DNA of 64,000 nucleotides from Deltaproteobacteria bacterium HGW-Deltaproteobacteria-12 (lineage in GTDB: Bacteria; Desulfobacterota; Syntrophia; Syntrophales; Smithellaceae): the NCBI GenBank assembly GCA_002840565.1, contig PHBK01000018.1:62001-126000 (forward strand), given 5' to 3'. Position 1 is the first letter of the stretch, and the number at the start of each line of letters is the position of its first letter. Shown here one piece after another: positions 44,224 through 53,238 of the stretch. The position numbers were made by a program, and so were the translations under genes. The notes below the pieces were generated by a model. It was not told the origin of the DNA. It did not search any database and worked only from the letters and a program-made list of their open reading frames with translations.

Positions 44224-44802
44224 ATGGGCAAATCAATCAAAGGCTCCAGGACGGAAAAGAATTTGCTGGCAGCTTTTGCCGGGGAATCGCAGGCCAGAAA
44301 CCGCTATACTTATTTTGCCAGTGCTGCCAGAAAAGAAGGCTATGAACAAATTGCTAATTTCTTTTTGGAAACGGCAGAAAACGAGAAGGAGCATGCCAAG
44401 ATGTTTTTTAAACATCTGGAAGGGGGCGAAGTTGAAATAAGCGCTTCTTACCCCGCAGGAGTTATCGGTGGCACTAAAGCCAACCTGGAAGCTGCGGCAG
44501 CAGGAGAGAAGATGGAATGGACCAGTCTGTATGCTGATTTTGCCAAAATAGCCAAAGAAGAAGGTTATCCGGAAGTACAACATTCTTTCGAGCAGATTGC
44601 GAAAGTAGAAAAATTTCATGAGAGCCGTTACCGCAAACTGGTTGAGAATATTAAGAAAAATGAGGTGTTTAAGAAGAAAGCGTCTGTTAAATGGCACTGC
44701 ATCAACTGCGGGTATGTTCATGAAGGAACGAAGCCGCCGAAAGAGTGCCCGGCCTGCAAACATCCGCAATCGTATTATGAGGTCTTGGCCGAAAACTATT
44801 AG
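44224..44802 (+). CDS. rbr: Rubrerythrin
   Basis: A 192-residue peroxide-reducing protein. The di-iron four-helix domain has paired E-x-x-R/H motifs (FAGESQARNRY, TAENEKEHAKMF, FEQIAKVEKFHESRY), and the C-terminus is a rubredoxin domain with CINCG and CPACK. It detoxifies hydrogen peroxide with electrons from rubredoxin or NADH-linked carriers. TGGAGGAGG precedes the ATG. A second rubrerythrin lies at 63051. Confidence 0.96.
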   Translation: MGKSIKGSRTEKNLLAAFAGESQARNRYTYFASAARKEGYEQIANFFLETAENEKEHAKMFFKHLEGGEVEISASYPAGVIGGTKANLEAAAAGEKMEWTSLYADFAKIAKEEGYPEVQHSFEQIAKVEKFHESRYRKLVENIKKNEVFKKKASVKWHCINCGYVHEGTKPPKECPACKHPQSYYEVLAENY

Positions 44803-44990
44803 TGCGACTCCATTTTCAAGAACGCAGTGAATTGAAAATGGTTAGTCGCACTTATCCCGCAAGCGAAGCGAAGCGGGGTTAATGCAACCTTTTTCAGAAG
44901 CGTAGCGCGTTGAAATTTGTTAGTCGCACTTATCCCGCAGCACTTATCCCGCAGAACGCAGTGACGCGGGGTTAATGCAACCAGAATATT
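44801..44990. repeat. Duplicated hairpin repeat between rubrerythrin and an exported protein gene
   Basis: GTTAGTCGCACTTATCCCGCA occurs at 44841-44861 and 44919-44939, 78 bases apart; GCGGGGTTAATGCAACC occurs at 44873-44889 and 44966-44982; a 14-base piece (CACTTATCCCGCAG) is in tandem at 44927-44954. Hairpins include CCATTTTCA/TGAAAATGG (44810-44841) and CCCGC/GCGGGG. The pattern is that of a duplicated, partly recombined dispersed palindromic element, not of a gene. Confidence 0.7.
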
Positions 44991-45055
44991 ATTTCAGGCG
45001 AAGCGCGGAACATAAAACTAGGTCAATTTGTAAGCAAAAGAAGGAGGAAACTATC

Positions 45056-45952
45056 ATGAATAAAGTATTGAAGATGTTTATTTTTCTGTTGGTCGTGGGT
45101 GGCCCTTTGCTGTCTTCGGGAATCGCTTGCGCGGCGGAATCGGGCGTTGCTGGATCGGATAAAATAGTCCAGAGCGGAGCTATTCTGACTGTAGCCGAGT
45201 CCAAGAGGATGATAGGTAAGGCTGTGGCGCAAATGCCCATCGTCAAAAACGCTCTTGCCAACGGTATGGTTATTGTCATCAAAGGGACAACCAATGCTTA
45301 TGTGGCTGAGGAGATTGCCGGCGGTAAATCCAACCATGCGGCATTTGTGACGGGAAGAATTGAACCCGAAAAAGGAACCAAATATCTGCCCAAGGCCAAA
45401 CCAGTCAACCACCTGATTCTGGAGAAAGGCAAGGTGGTGGATATTTCGCTTGAAGATGCCGCCAAGAAGCTGAAAGCTGGCGACGTTGTTATCAAGGGGG
45501 CGAATGCTCTGGATTACAAAAACAAGATGGCGGCTGTTAATATTCTCCATCCCGAAGGCGGAACAACGGGAATCACTATGCCCATCATTGTGGCCCGCAA
45601 GGCCCATCTCGTAATTCCGGTCGGCCTAGAGAAGCTGGTTGCCGGGGATATCATAGATCTGACATTGAAGATGAGGGAACCGATGGAAACATTGTCCGCC
45701 CCGGCTGGCAGCTCGAAAGCGCTGTTTCCCGGTCACAATATTCCCTCAATGTGGATACTGACCGGAGAAATAGTAACCGAACTGGAGGCCATTAAAATAT
45801 TGACGGGAGCAACAGCCTTCCAGGCAAGCGCAGGAGGTATCAGTGGCGCGGAAGGGGGAGTGTGGATTGTTTTCAGAGGAACCAGGGATCAGGTAAAAAA
45901 GGCTCTGGAACTGACAAAATCCGTCCAGGGAGAACCGCCTTATTCTGAATAG
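45056..45952 (+). CDS. Exported protein of unknown function
   Basis: A 298-residue protein with a Sec signal peptide (cleavage near GIACA-AESG). The mature part is rich in beta-strands with glycine-rich turns; notable are GMVIVIKGTTNAYVAEEIAGG, DVVIKGANALDYKNKMAAVN and ILHPEGGTTGITMPIIVARK. I recognise no family or catalytic motif. The strong AAGGAGG site and a terminator at 46051 make it a monocistronic gene. The upstream repeat is not part of it. A binding or metal-related periplasmic role is only a guess. Confidence 0.7.
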   Translation: MNKVLKMFIFLLVVGGPLLSSGIACAAESGVAGSDKIVQSGAILTVAESKRMIGKAVAQMPIVKNALANGMVIVIKGTTNAYVAEEIAGGKSNHAAFVTGRIEPEKGTKYLPKAKPVNHLILEKGKVVDISLEDAAKKLKAGDVVIKGANALDYKNKMAAVNILHPEGGTTGITMPIIVARKAHLVIPVGLEKLVAGDIIDLTLKMREPMETLSAPAGSSKALFPGHNIPSMWILTGEIVTELEAIKILTGATAFQASAGGISGAEGGVWIVFRGTRDQVKKALELTKSVQGEPPYSE

Positions 45953-46050
45953 TAAATGACCGGTTATCGCCGGGGATGCCTTTCTCCTGGTTTATGCCCT
46001 GGTCGTAGTGGTGTAAGAAAGATCAATGAACACCCCCGATTTCAAAAAAA

Positions 46051-46086
46051 ATAAAGCAGGGCCGATTGACCCTGCTTTATTTTTTG
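46051..46086 (+). terminator. Terminator after the exported protein gene
   Basis: Eleven-base-pair perfect stem ATAAAGCAGGG / CCCTGCTTTAT (46051-46061, 46070-46080) followed by TTTTTT. Confidence 0.88.
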
Positions 46087-46176
46087 TGGCAATGGCAGCT
46101 TTTTTCATTAAAAAGGTAAAACAACTTGCTGTCTTAGCAGCGTCGCTTAATGCTGTATACCCATCCCGGAGGTGAC

Positions 46177-46545
46177 ATGTACCAGTTGCTGGCGGATATG
46201 CTTGTTGTGGGGCATTTCCTGTTTATCGCTTTTGTGGCGATCGGCGGGGTCTTCGTCATTTACAGGCCCCGGCTTGCTTGGCTGCATCTGCCTTCCGCAG
46301 CCTGGGGAGCGGCAGTTGAACTCTGCGGCTGGTTTTGCCCCCTGACGCCGCTGGAAAACTATCTGCGGCTTTCGGGAGGCGGCAAAGTTTACGACGGAGA
46401 TTTTATCGAGCATTATCTGCTCCCGATCATTTATCCCCAAAACCTTACTGCCACAGGACAACAAATCCTGGGCATCCTGGTCGTTGCCGTTAATCTAATC
46501 TTTTACACTCTTGCCATCCGTAAGCACCGGATGCATAAACCTTAA
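46177..46545 (+). CDS. DUF2784 membrane protein
   Basis: A 122-residue protein with three or four hydrophobic helices matching DUF2784: LADMLVVGHFLFIAFVAIGG, the CPLTPLENYLR block and a histidine in FIEHYLLPIIYP. Function unknown. The frame opens at 46150; the ATG at 46177 with GGAGGTGAC ahead is preferred. Confidence 0.82.
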   Translation: MYQLLADMLVVGHFLFIAFVAIGGVFVIYRPRLAWLHLPSAAWGAAVELCGWFCPLTPLENYLRLSGGGKVYDGDFIEHYLLPIIYPQNLTATGQQILGILVVAVNLIFYTLAIRKHRMHKP

Positions 46546-46649
46546 CACCGAGACCGGGATAGCAGGCGTTCTTGTTTCCTTAAGCGCCGACCCCGGCCTT
46601 CGCGACTGTCTCTTAATTGACAGGTGCTGATTGCAGTCTATAGTAATGT

Positions 46650-46819
46650 CCCCCGCTGGCGGGGGTAAGGGGGTGGACACCTTTAATGAATCAATAATAC
46701 TAGCAAGCTACAGGGAGGTTCGCTAAAATCCACCCCAACCCTCCTTTGCGAAAGGAGGGAGCCTTTCGCACATGCGAAAATCCACCTCCGTCACTCCGTG
46801 ACACCTCCGCCAGCGGAGG
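46650..46819. repeat. Cluster of four hairpins between convergent genes
   Basis: Four perfect hairpins in 170 bases: CCCCCGC/GCGGGGG (46650-46665), CCCTCCTTT-GCG-AAAGGAGGG (46739-46759), GTCAC-TCC-GTGAC (46790-46802) and CCTCCGC-CA-GCGGAGG (46804-46819). They fill most of the 390-base gap between DUF2784 and the SPFH gene, which end toward each other. They look like dispersed palindromic repeats that may also end transcription. Confidence 0.6.
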
Positions 46820-46935
46820 ACATGAAATGACAATTTCACCTATTGCGACACAGTCTCCTTCGCTGGGGCAGGCTGTGCCAACAAAGGTAGCGCTTGATTT
46901 AGAATTGGAATAACAATAACCGGCGCAGGTTTCTT

Positions 46936-47805
46936 TTAAGGTTTGATCCTTTTCGGCGTTTCGCCTCCCAGACCGATCATGGGGATTGCTCCTCCGCCCG
47001 TTACCTGGGGAAGTATCCCGTCCCATTTTTCGATGGCTTTCATATTGGCTTCAATTTTGCGCAGTTCTATCAAGTCGGGGGAAATGTTGGCTCTCTGCAA
47101 TCGCAGCGATTCTGCTTCCGCTCGGGCCGCCGTGATCTTTTGCTCCGCCTCGATCTTTATCCTGTCGAGATCTCTTTTTGCTTTGAGCGCCAGTTGCTCG
47201 GCCGTCTGTTTGGATTCGATGGCCTCGGTGAATATCTTCGTGAAACTGAAAGTGACTATGGAAAAAGCGTCCACGGCAATATTGTTTTCTATCAGTCTAT
47301 CGGACAGAGCCACCCTCATCGCTTCACTGACGGCCGGCCTCTTGGTAATGAGCTCCTCTGCCGTATACTTGGCGGTGACGGCCTTGACGACCTCCTGAAT
47401 GGCGGGGTCAATGATACGCTCCTTGAACTGAATGCCTATTTTTTGGTATACAACATTGGCCTTATCCGGAACGACATGATAATTTAAGGCTATCCGGGAA
47501 CTGACATCCTGCAGATCTGCCGAGGCTGCGGCTGCATCTGTTTCGGCTTTCTGAATCTTTACATCCATAATTGCGACCTCCTGCATTACCGGAATGCGCA
47601 GATGCAGGCCTTCCTCCAGTACTTGCTTTTGTACGGCGCCGAAATTAAGAACAATACCCCTTTGGCCTGCGCCAACCTGCACCCAGGGGCGAAAGAAAAC
47701 CAGGATAAAAATGATGGCAGCAGCAATCATCATTAATCTTACAGGCCCTTTTTTCATCATAGCCTGCATTGCTTCCTTTGTTTTGTCTGCGTCACTTTCG
47801 TACAT
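46936..47805 (-). CDS. SPFH/prohibitin-family membrane protein
   Basis: A 289-residue protein with one N-terminal membrane helix (RLMMIAAAIIFILVFFRPWVQVG) cut here for length, an SPFH domain (about 45-210, with GIVLNFGAVQKQVLEEGLH) and a coiled-coil tail. It resembles prohibitin and HflK/HflC; such proteins form membrane rings that organise proteases. GGGAGG lies eight bases before the ATG at 47805; upstream ATGs at 47811 and 47838 are less suitable. It follows rlmN by 54 bases. Confidence 0.9.
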   Translation of the reverse strand: MYESDADKTKEAMQAMMKKGPVRLMMIAAAIIFILVFFRPWVQVGAGQRGIVLNFGAVQKQVLEEGLHLRIPVMQEVAIMDVKIQKAETDAAAASADLQDVSSRIALNYHVVPDKANVVYQKIGIQFKERIIDPAIQEVVKAVTAKYTAEELITKRPAVSEAMRVALSDRLIENNIAVDAFSIVTFSFTKIFTEAIESKQTAEQLALKAKRDLDRIKIEAEQKITAARAEAESLRLQRANISPDLIELRKIEANMKAIEKWDGILPQVTGGGAIPMIGLGGETPKRIKP

Positions 47806-47859
47806 TTTCATTACCTCCCTTTGGCCATATTTCGGCATTTTTACAATGTTATGTTGAAC

Positions 47860-48894
47860 TTACGACTGCATTGATCCGCTTAACTGTCCGCAGGCAGCAA
47901 GGATGTCACTGCCTTTACTGGCCCGTAAAATCGTTGTGAAGTGTTTTTTTATCAGTATATTCTGGAAGGCCTCCACGTCTTTCCTGGGGGGAGCTTTATA
48001 AGGAGAGCCGGGGAATTCATTAAAGACAATTAGATTTAATTTGCAACGCTGATTCCCTAACAAGGCGGCCAGTTTTTCAGCATGATACACTGATGAATTA
48101 AGGCCGTCAATTAAAATATATTCAAAAGTAAGCAGGCGGCGGCCGGGCATCGGATATCTCTTGCAGGCGTCGAGCAGTATTTCCAAAGGATACTTTTTGT
48201 TGACCGGCATGAGGCTGCTGCGAACGGCATTATCGGGAGCGTTTAACGATACCGCCAGATTAATACAAATATCTTTGCCTAATTGGACGATCTGCGGCGC
48301 CAGACCACAGGTGGAAACGGTGATTTTGCGATTGGAAAAGCCCAGGCCGAAGTCGCAGGTGAGGTTTTTTATTGCCTTCAGGGTATTGTCGTAATTGGCT
48401 AAGGGCTCGCCCATGCCCATCATCACAATGTTCTTTATTTGCGGCACTGCGGATGGTTCTTGCTGCAGGGCAATAATTTGGCCGGTGATCTCTGACGGCA
48501 GCAGATTCCTCTTCCAACCCTGGCGGGCGGTGAGACAGAACTGGCAACCCATGGCGCAGCCGGCCTGAGTCGAAAGGCAGATCGTCCAATTGCTCTTGCC
48601 GGGGATGAGGACGCTTTCGATGAAAAGACCGTCTTCCAGGCGCAGCAGAGCTTTTCTGGTTCCATCTTTTGCCTCCAGGATTTTGACTACTTCCGGTCGC
48701 CCGATGCGGGAAATTGCGGCGAGACTGCTGCGGAATTCACGGGAGATAGTGGTCATCTCGGCAAAGGAAAGATTGCCCGACTGGTAAAGACATTTCATGA
48801 TTTGCCGGGCGCGAAATTTCTCCTTGCCCAGCGAGGAAATAAATTCTTCGATTTCCTCCAGAGTCAAATCCAGCAGATTGGGTAATGGATTCAT
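47860..48894 (-). CDS. rlmN: 23S rRNA/tRNA adenine-C2 methyltransferase RlmN
   Basis: A 344-residue radical-SAM enzyme methylating A2503 of 23S rRNA and A37 of tRNAs. The cluster motif is CAMGCQFC (about 113-120), SAM-binding [12 protein letters not shown] is present, and the mechanistic cysteine lies in [17 protein letters not shown] near the C-terminus. Its start overlaps the isocitrate dehydrogenase stop (ATGA). Confidence 0.96.
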   Translation of the reverse strand: MNPLPNLLDLTLEEIEEFISSLGKEKFRARQIMKCLYQSGNLSFAEMTTISREFRSSLAAISRIGRPEVVKILEAKDGTRKALLRLEDGLFIESVLIPGKSNWTICLSTQAGCAMGCQFCLTARQGWKRNLLPSEITGQIIALQQEPSAVPQIKNIVMMGMGEPLANYDNTLKAIKNLTCDFGLGFSNRKITVSTCGLAPQIVQLGKDICINLAVSLNAPDNAVRSSLMPVNKKYPLEILLDACKRYPMPGRRLLTFEYILIDGLNSSVYHAEKLAALLGNQRCKLNLIVFNEFPGSPYKAPPRKDVEAFQNILIKKHFTTILRASKGSDILAACGQLSGSMQS

Positions 48895-50108
48895 AGCTTT
48901 TTCTGCAAATGAACTGCAATCGCGTCAATAAAGCCTGCGGTATTTACTTTTCTATTGGACTGTTTTTTATCGGCGAGCGCCAGTAAATCTCCGGTCATGA
49001 TGCCTTCCTCAACGGTGGCCAGAGCCGCCTCTTCCAGACGGTCGGCAAACTCGATTAAGTCCGGAGTATTGTCCAACTCGCCGCGTTTGCGCAGGCCGCC
49101 GGTCCAGGCAAAAATCAGCGCCATGGAATTGCTGGATGTTTCTTCACCTTTTAAATGTTTGTAGTAATGCTTCTGCACAGTGCCGTGAGCGGCTTCATAT
49201 TCGAACCAGCCTTGCGGCGAAACAAGCACCGAAGTCATCATCGCCAGCGAGCCGTTGGCTGAGGCAATCATGTCCGATAGAACATCGCCGTCATAATTTT
49301 TCAGCGCCCAGAGAATGCCGCCTTCAATTTTCATGATGCGGGCGACGGCATCGTCAATCAAAGTGAAGAAATATTCTATTCCCGCTGCGGAAAATTTATT
49401 TTTCCAGTTTTGTTCAAATTCGCGGTCAAAAATATCGCGGAAGCCGGCATCATATATTTTGGAAATGGTATCTTTCGTGGAGAACCACAAATCTATTTTT
49501 TCACTCAAAGCATAGGTAAAGCAGGCGCGGGCAAAGCTTAAAATTGAATGCTCGAGATTGTGGTTGACCTGCACGATTCCGGGCCCGGGGAAATCAAAAA
49601 CCGGCAGGCTGATCTGCTTGCCGCCATCTCGCGGACTAAAGACCATCTCCAGTTTCCCGGCTCCGGGAACGGCAAATTCCGTATTGCTATAGACATCGCC
49701 ATAAGCGTGACGACCGATGGTTATGGGTTTCTTCCACGCGGAAACAGCCGGTTTAATGTTTTGGACCAGAATCGGCTTGCGGAATACCGTGCCGTCGAGC
49801 ATGGCCCGGATTGTGCCGTTGGGGCTTTTCCAAGCTTTTTTCAGGCTGTATTCTTTAACACGATCTTCATTTGGTGTGATAGTTGCGCATTTAATCCCGA
49901 CGCCGTATTTCATGATTGCTTTGGCGGCGGCCACTGTTACCTGATCATCAGTATCGTCGCGATGCTTGACGTGCAAATCGTAATAATCAATAGTCATATC
50001 GAGATGGGGGAAGAGAAGCTTGTCTTTGACCATCTGCCACATTATTCGTGTCATTTCATCGCCGTCCATTTCGACGAGAGTAGTTTTAACTTTGATCTTT
50101 CGGGACAT
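48891..50108 (-). CDS. icd: NADP-dependent isocitrate dehydrogenase (eukaryote-like type)
   Basis: A 405-residue enzyme converting isocitrate to 2-oxoglutarate. It has the IDH1-like sequence: [13 protein letters not shown] start, [29 protein letters not shown] and [30 protein letters not shown] use is typical of this type. The ATG at 50108 has AGGAG upstream; an in-frame ATG at 50141 is less likely. Aconitase is encoded 200 bases upstream, so the two consecutive cycle steps are together. Confidence 0.95.
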   Translation of the reverse strand: MSRKIKVKTTLVEMDGDEMTRIMWQMVKDKLLFPHLDMTIDYYDLHVKHRDDTDDQVTVAAAKAIMKYGVGIKCATITPNEDRVKEYSLKKAWKSPNGTIRAMLDGTVFRKPILVQNIKPAVSAWKKPITIGRHAYGDVYSNTEFAVPGAGKLEMVFSPRDGGKQISLPVFDFPGPGIVQVNHNLEHSILSFARACFTYALSEKIDLWFSTKDTISKIYDAGFRDIFDREFEQNWKNKFSAAGIEYFFTLIDDAVARIMKIEGGILWALKNYDGDVLSDMIASANGSLAMMTSVLVSPQGWFEYEAAHGTVQKHYYKHLKGEETSSNSMALIFAWTGGLRKRGELDNTPDLIEFADRLEEAALATVEEGIMTGDLLALADKKQSNRKVNTAGFIDAIAVHLQKKL

Positions 50109-50131
50109 AATAATATTAACTCCTGTGTAAT

Positions 50132-50258
50132 TAGCGACCACGGAAAAAGTCCATCTGCTGCGTTGCCCTACAGTCTTTCGTCATTGCGGCGTATGTAACA
50201 ATACGCCTCATTCCGAAGGCTTTGCGCGCCTTGCCTCTGGAGTTTTTGCGAGGTCGTA
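50132..50258. repeat. Long imperfect inverted repeat between aconitase and icd
   Basis: The arms CGACCACGGAAAAAGTCCA (50135-50153) and the complement of CTCTGGAGTTTTTGCGAGGTCG (50235-50256) pair imperfectly, with an inner hairpin GGCGTAT-TGTAACA-ATACGCC near 50188-50207. It resembles the dispersed palindromic elements elsewhere in the window. It may dampen read-through from acn to icd. Confidence 0.5.
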
Positions 50259-50305
50259 GAATGGTTTACCGTTTTCTTTTTTGTATAATGCATTCTGATT
50301 GATGA

Positions 50306-52243
50306 CTACTTATTTTCACTCCGCACATTTAATGCGCCGCCGGCCAGGACGATTTGCTTTTGCCTTGCCGATAAATCGCAGGCAACAGAAAAAGAACAGC
50401 CTTTGGTTTTATTGATGATCAGCAGATCCGTGCCTGCGCCAATTAATTTCCGGACGTTGGCAATTTCCAGATCATCGCCCTGATCAATTTTCTCATAGTC
50501 GCCGGAATGAAGAAAAGTCAGCGGCAGAATGCCGAAATTGATCAGATTGGCGGCGTGGATGCGTTCAAAAGATAAAGCAATAACAGCGCGGACACCCAGA
50601 TACATCGGACAAATAGCGGCGTGTTCGCGCGATGATCCCTGGCCGTAGGAAACACCGGCGACAATAATGTTTTGTTTTCCGGCCGTTTTTATTTTTTGCG
50701 CATTATGGGCAAAATTCGGGTCGACATTTTCAAAAACGTACTCCGAATATTTCGGAATATTGGAGCGGTATTTCATGCGGGCGCCGGCCGGAATAATATG
50801 GTCGGTGGTAATTTTATCACCCACTTTGATTGTTACCTCGGCCGCAATGGTATCAGGCAGCGCCGTGTTTTTGGGCGGCGCACCGATATTAGGGCCGCGA
50901 TGGATTTCACTTACGCGGTCAGCGTTATCCGGCCGGAGAAACATGCTGTCATCAATGAGAAACTTCTCCGGCATCTCCACGGGAGGATAGACCATGCCCA
51001 AATCGCGCGGATCGGTGAAATGCCCCGTAATTACGGCGGCCGCTGCCGTTTCGGGACTGACCAGGTAAACATCGGCATCCATTGTTCCCGAGCGTCCCGG
51101 AAAATTGCGATTGGAAGTGCGCAGAGATACCGCACCGGATTGGGGACTCTGGCTGTTGCCGATGCAAAAGCCGCAGGCGTTTTCCATCAGCCGGGCGCCG
51201 GCAGCGATTAAATCAGCAAGATATCCTCCGCGAGCCAGATTTTCCAAAACCTGCCGCGAACCGGGCGCCAGGATGAAACTGACAGCGGGATGAGCTGTTC
51301 TTCCTTTTAAAATTTTAGCGACTCTGACCAGATCTTTGTAGGATGAATTGGTGCAGCTGCCCAGACAAACCTGATCCACCGCAATGTTTTTCATATCCCT
51401 GACTGTGCCGATATTATCCGGACTATGCGGTCGGGCCGTCAGCGGCTGGAGTTCCGCCAAATCAATTTCCACAACTTTTGCATATATTGCGTCGTCGTCC
51501 GGCTGAAGCTCTCTAAAATCAGCTTCTCGATGCTGGGCGCGCAAAAACACCCGGGTCATCTCATCGCTGGGAAAAATAGATGTGGTTACACCGCATTCGG
51601 CGCCCATATTGGTTATGGTGGCCCGTTCCGGCACACTGAGAGCAGCGGCGCCTTCGCCCCCGTATTCAAAGACGGTGCCGACATTTCCCTTGGTTGTAAA
51701 GATCTGCAATACCTTAAGAATTATATCTTTGGCGGAGACCCATGATGTCAATTTCCCCCTTAAATTAATTCGCACGATCCTGGGGCAAATAAGGTAAAAC
51801 GGTTCACCGGCCATGGCCTGCGCGACATCAAGGCCTCCGGCGCCCATAGCCAGCATGCCCAGTGCTCCGCAGGTGGGGGTGTGGCTGTCGGAACCGATTA
51901 ATGTTATTCCCGGCTTGCCGAATCTTTCCAAATGAACCTGATGGCAAATGCCGTTTCCCGCCCGGGAAAGAACAATCCCGAATTTCCGGGCGATACTCTG
52001 CAGATACCTGTGGTCATCGGCATTTTCAAAACCGATCTGGATAGTGTTATGATCGATATAGCTTACGGAAAGATCGGTTTTGACCCGGGGGACATCCATC
52101 GCCTCCAGTTGCAGATAGGCCATCGTGCCGGTGGCATCCTGAGTCAGTGTCTGATCAATGCGAATGCCGATTTCTCCGCCGGGTACAAGCTGACCTTCCA
52201 TCAAGTGCCGGGCGATAATTTTTTCAACGATGTTTTGTCCCAT
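50306..52243 (-). CDS. Aconitate hydratase, Aquifex type
   Basis: A 645-residue aconitase interconverting citrate and isocitrate. The cluster cysteines lie in CLGSCTNSSYKD and ACGFCIGNSQSP; SDSHTPTCGALG, the SYGQGSSREHAA swivel-domain block and ARMKYRSNIPKYSEYVF are clear. It is shorter than AcnA/AcnB and matches the Aquifex-type family of about 645 residues found in Desulfobacterota. It starts six bases after the OmpA stop, with its ribosome site inside that gene. Confidence 0.94.
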   Translation of the reverse strand: MGQNIVEKIIARHLMEGQLVPGGEIGIRIDQTLTQDATGTMAYLQLEAMDVPRVKTDLSVSYIDHNTIQIGFENADDHRYLQSIARKFGIVLSRAGNGICHQVHLERFGKPGITLIGSDSHTPTCGALGMLAMGAGGLDVAQAMAGEPFYLICPRIVRINLRGKLTSWVSAKDIILKVLQIFTTKGNVGTVFEYGGEGAAALSVPERATITNMGAECGVTTSIFPSDEMTRVFLRAQHREADFRELQPDDDAIYAKVVEIDLAELQPLTARPHSPDNIGTVRDMKNIAVDQVCLGSCTNSSYKDLVRVAKILKGRTAHPAVSFILAPGSRQVLENLARGGYLADLIAAGARLMENACGFCIGNSQSPQSGAVSLRTSNRNFPGRSGTMDADVYLVSPETAAAAVITGHFTDPRDLGMVYPPVEMPEKFLIDDSMFLRPDNADRVSEIHRGPNIGAPPKNTALPDTIAAEVTIKVGDKITTDHIIPAGARMKYRSNIPKYSEYVFENVDPNFAHNAQKIKTAGKQNIIVAGVSYGQGSSREHAAICPMYLGVRAVIALSFERIHAANLINFGILPLTFLHSGDYEKIDQGDDLEIANVRKLIGAGTDLLIINKTKGCSFSVACDLSARQKQIVLAGGALNVRSENK

Positions 52244-52249
52244 TTACAA

Positions 52250-53110
52250 CTATTCCTTTGGTGATAAAATAATAGCAATCCGGCGGTTTTTCGCTCTGCC
52301 TTCCGGTGTGCTGTTGTCAGCCAGCGGCTGGAACTCACCGAAAGCTGTGGCCGAAAGTATTTTGGAATCAATACCCTGCTGCTGCAGGTACTTGGTCACA
52401 TTGATGGCGCGTGCTGCGGAAAGCTCCCAGTTTGTCGGATAAACTTTGGCCAGTTTGCTGGTTATGGGAATATTATCCGTATGGCCCTCAATGCGGATGT
52501 TTTTATCAGGAACGTTTTTTAAAATATCCACCACTCTTTTCAGGACGGCCAGACCTTCTTTTTTGACTGTCGCTTCGCCGGATGCAAAAAGAATCTTGTC
52601 CACCACATCCAGAGTAAGCTTGCCTTTGAGTTCGCTGATGGCAATTTGTCCCTGAGCGATTTCACCTTTCATTTCCTGCACCAGCTGTTGGAAAGTGTTG
52701 CTTTGTTTTTCCACTTCCTGTGATTTGGTCTGCAACTGTATGATATTTTCTTTTAATTTAGTATTTTCCGCTTCCAGATCAGCCACTTTCTTACGGCTTT
52801 CCGTAATTGCTTTCGACAAATCATCCGTCTTTAATTTTAAAACTTTATCCAACTCGTCGCGTTGTGCGGTAATATTAGTTAAGTCGCCGTTTAATTTATT
52901 TATCTGTGCTTTCAGAGCATTATTTTCCGCAGTCAAGGCTTTGTGTTTTTCGTTCAGAGCGGCGAGTTCCCGGGTTAGATTTTTGGTTTCCTGAGTTAAA
53001 CTGTCGGCTTCCTGCACCTTTTTTACATATGTGCCTTCGGTAACCAGGCAACCGCTGCAAAACAGGGCCAGGATAAAAACACTGGACATAGATAGAATTA
53101 TTTTTTTCAT
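52250..53110 (-). CDS. OmpA-domain coiled-coil lipoprotein
   Basis: A 286-residue lipoprotein (lipobox ALFCSGCLV) with a long coiled coil (about 30-150, heptad-rich with KALTAENNALKAQINKL) and a C-terminal OmpA peptidoglycan-binding domain (NIRIEGHTDNIPI, LSAARAINVTKYL, GRAKNRRI). It anchors the outer membrane to the wall or acts in envelope integrity. The ATG at 53110 has GAGGAG upstream; TTGATT-N17-TATGAA at about 53164-53136 is a possible promoter. Confidence 0.9.
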   Translation of the reverse strand: MKKIILSMSSVFILALFCSGCLVTEGTYVKKVQEADSLTQETKNLTRELAALNEKHKALTAENNALKAQINKLNGDLTNITAQRDELDKVLKLKTDDLSKAITESRKKVADLEAENTKLKENIIQLQTKSQEVEKQSNTFQQLVQEMKGEIAQGQIAISELKGKLTLDVVDKILFASGEATVKKEGLAVLKRVVDILKNVPDKNIRIEGHTDNIPITSKLAKVYPTNWELSAARAINVTKYLQQQGIDSKILSATAFGEFQPLADNSTPEGRAKNRRIAIILSPKE

Positions 53111-53184
53111 AAATATTCTCCTCTCTTGGGAGGCATTCATATAATAAACTGTTCTGATAATCAACCGGCAAAACGGAAAAAAAA

Positions 53185-53207
53185 GGGGGCATATCAAAAA
53201 TGCCCCC
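53185..53207 (-). terminator. Terminator after the NlpC/P60 gene
   Basis: Minus-strand stem GGGGGCAT / ATGCCCCC with loop TTTTTGAT-like sequence and a following run of eight T (toward 53177). It separates the peptidase gene from the OmpA-aconitase operon. Confidence 0.85.
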
Positions 53208-53238
53208 GGGTACGCAGCAGTTAATCAATTCGGAAAAT

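Noticed and set aside
46700..47026. 108-codon minus-strand frame in the hairpin cluster
   Set aside because: It crosses dispersed repeats and overlaps the SPFH gene end; composition is repeat-derived.
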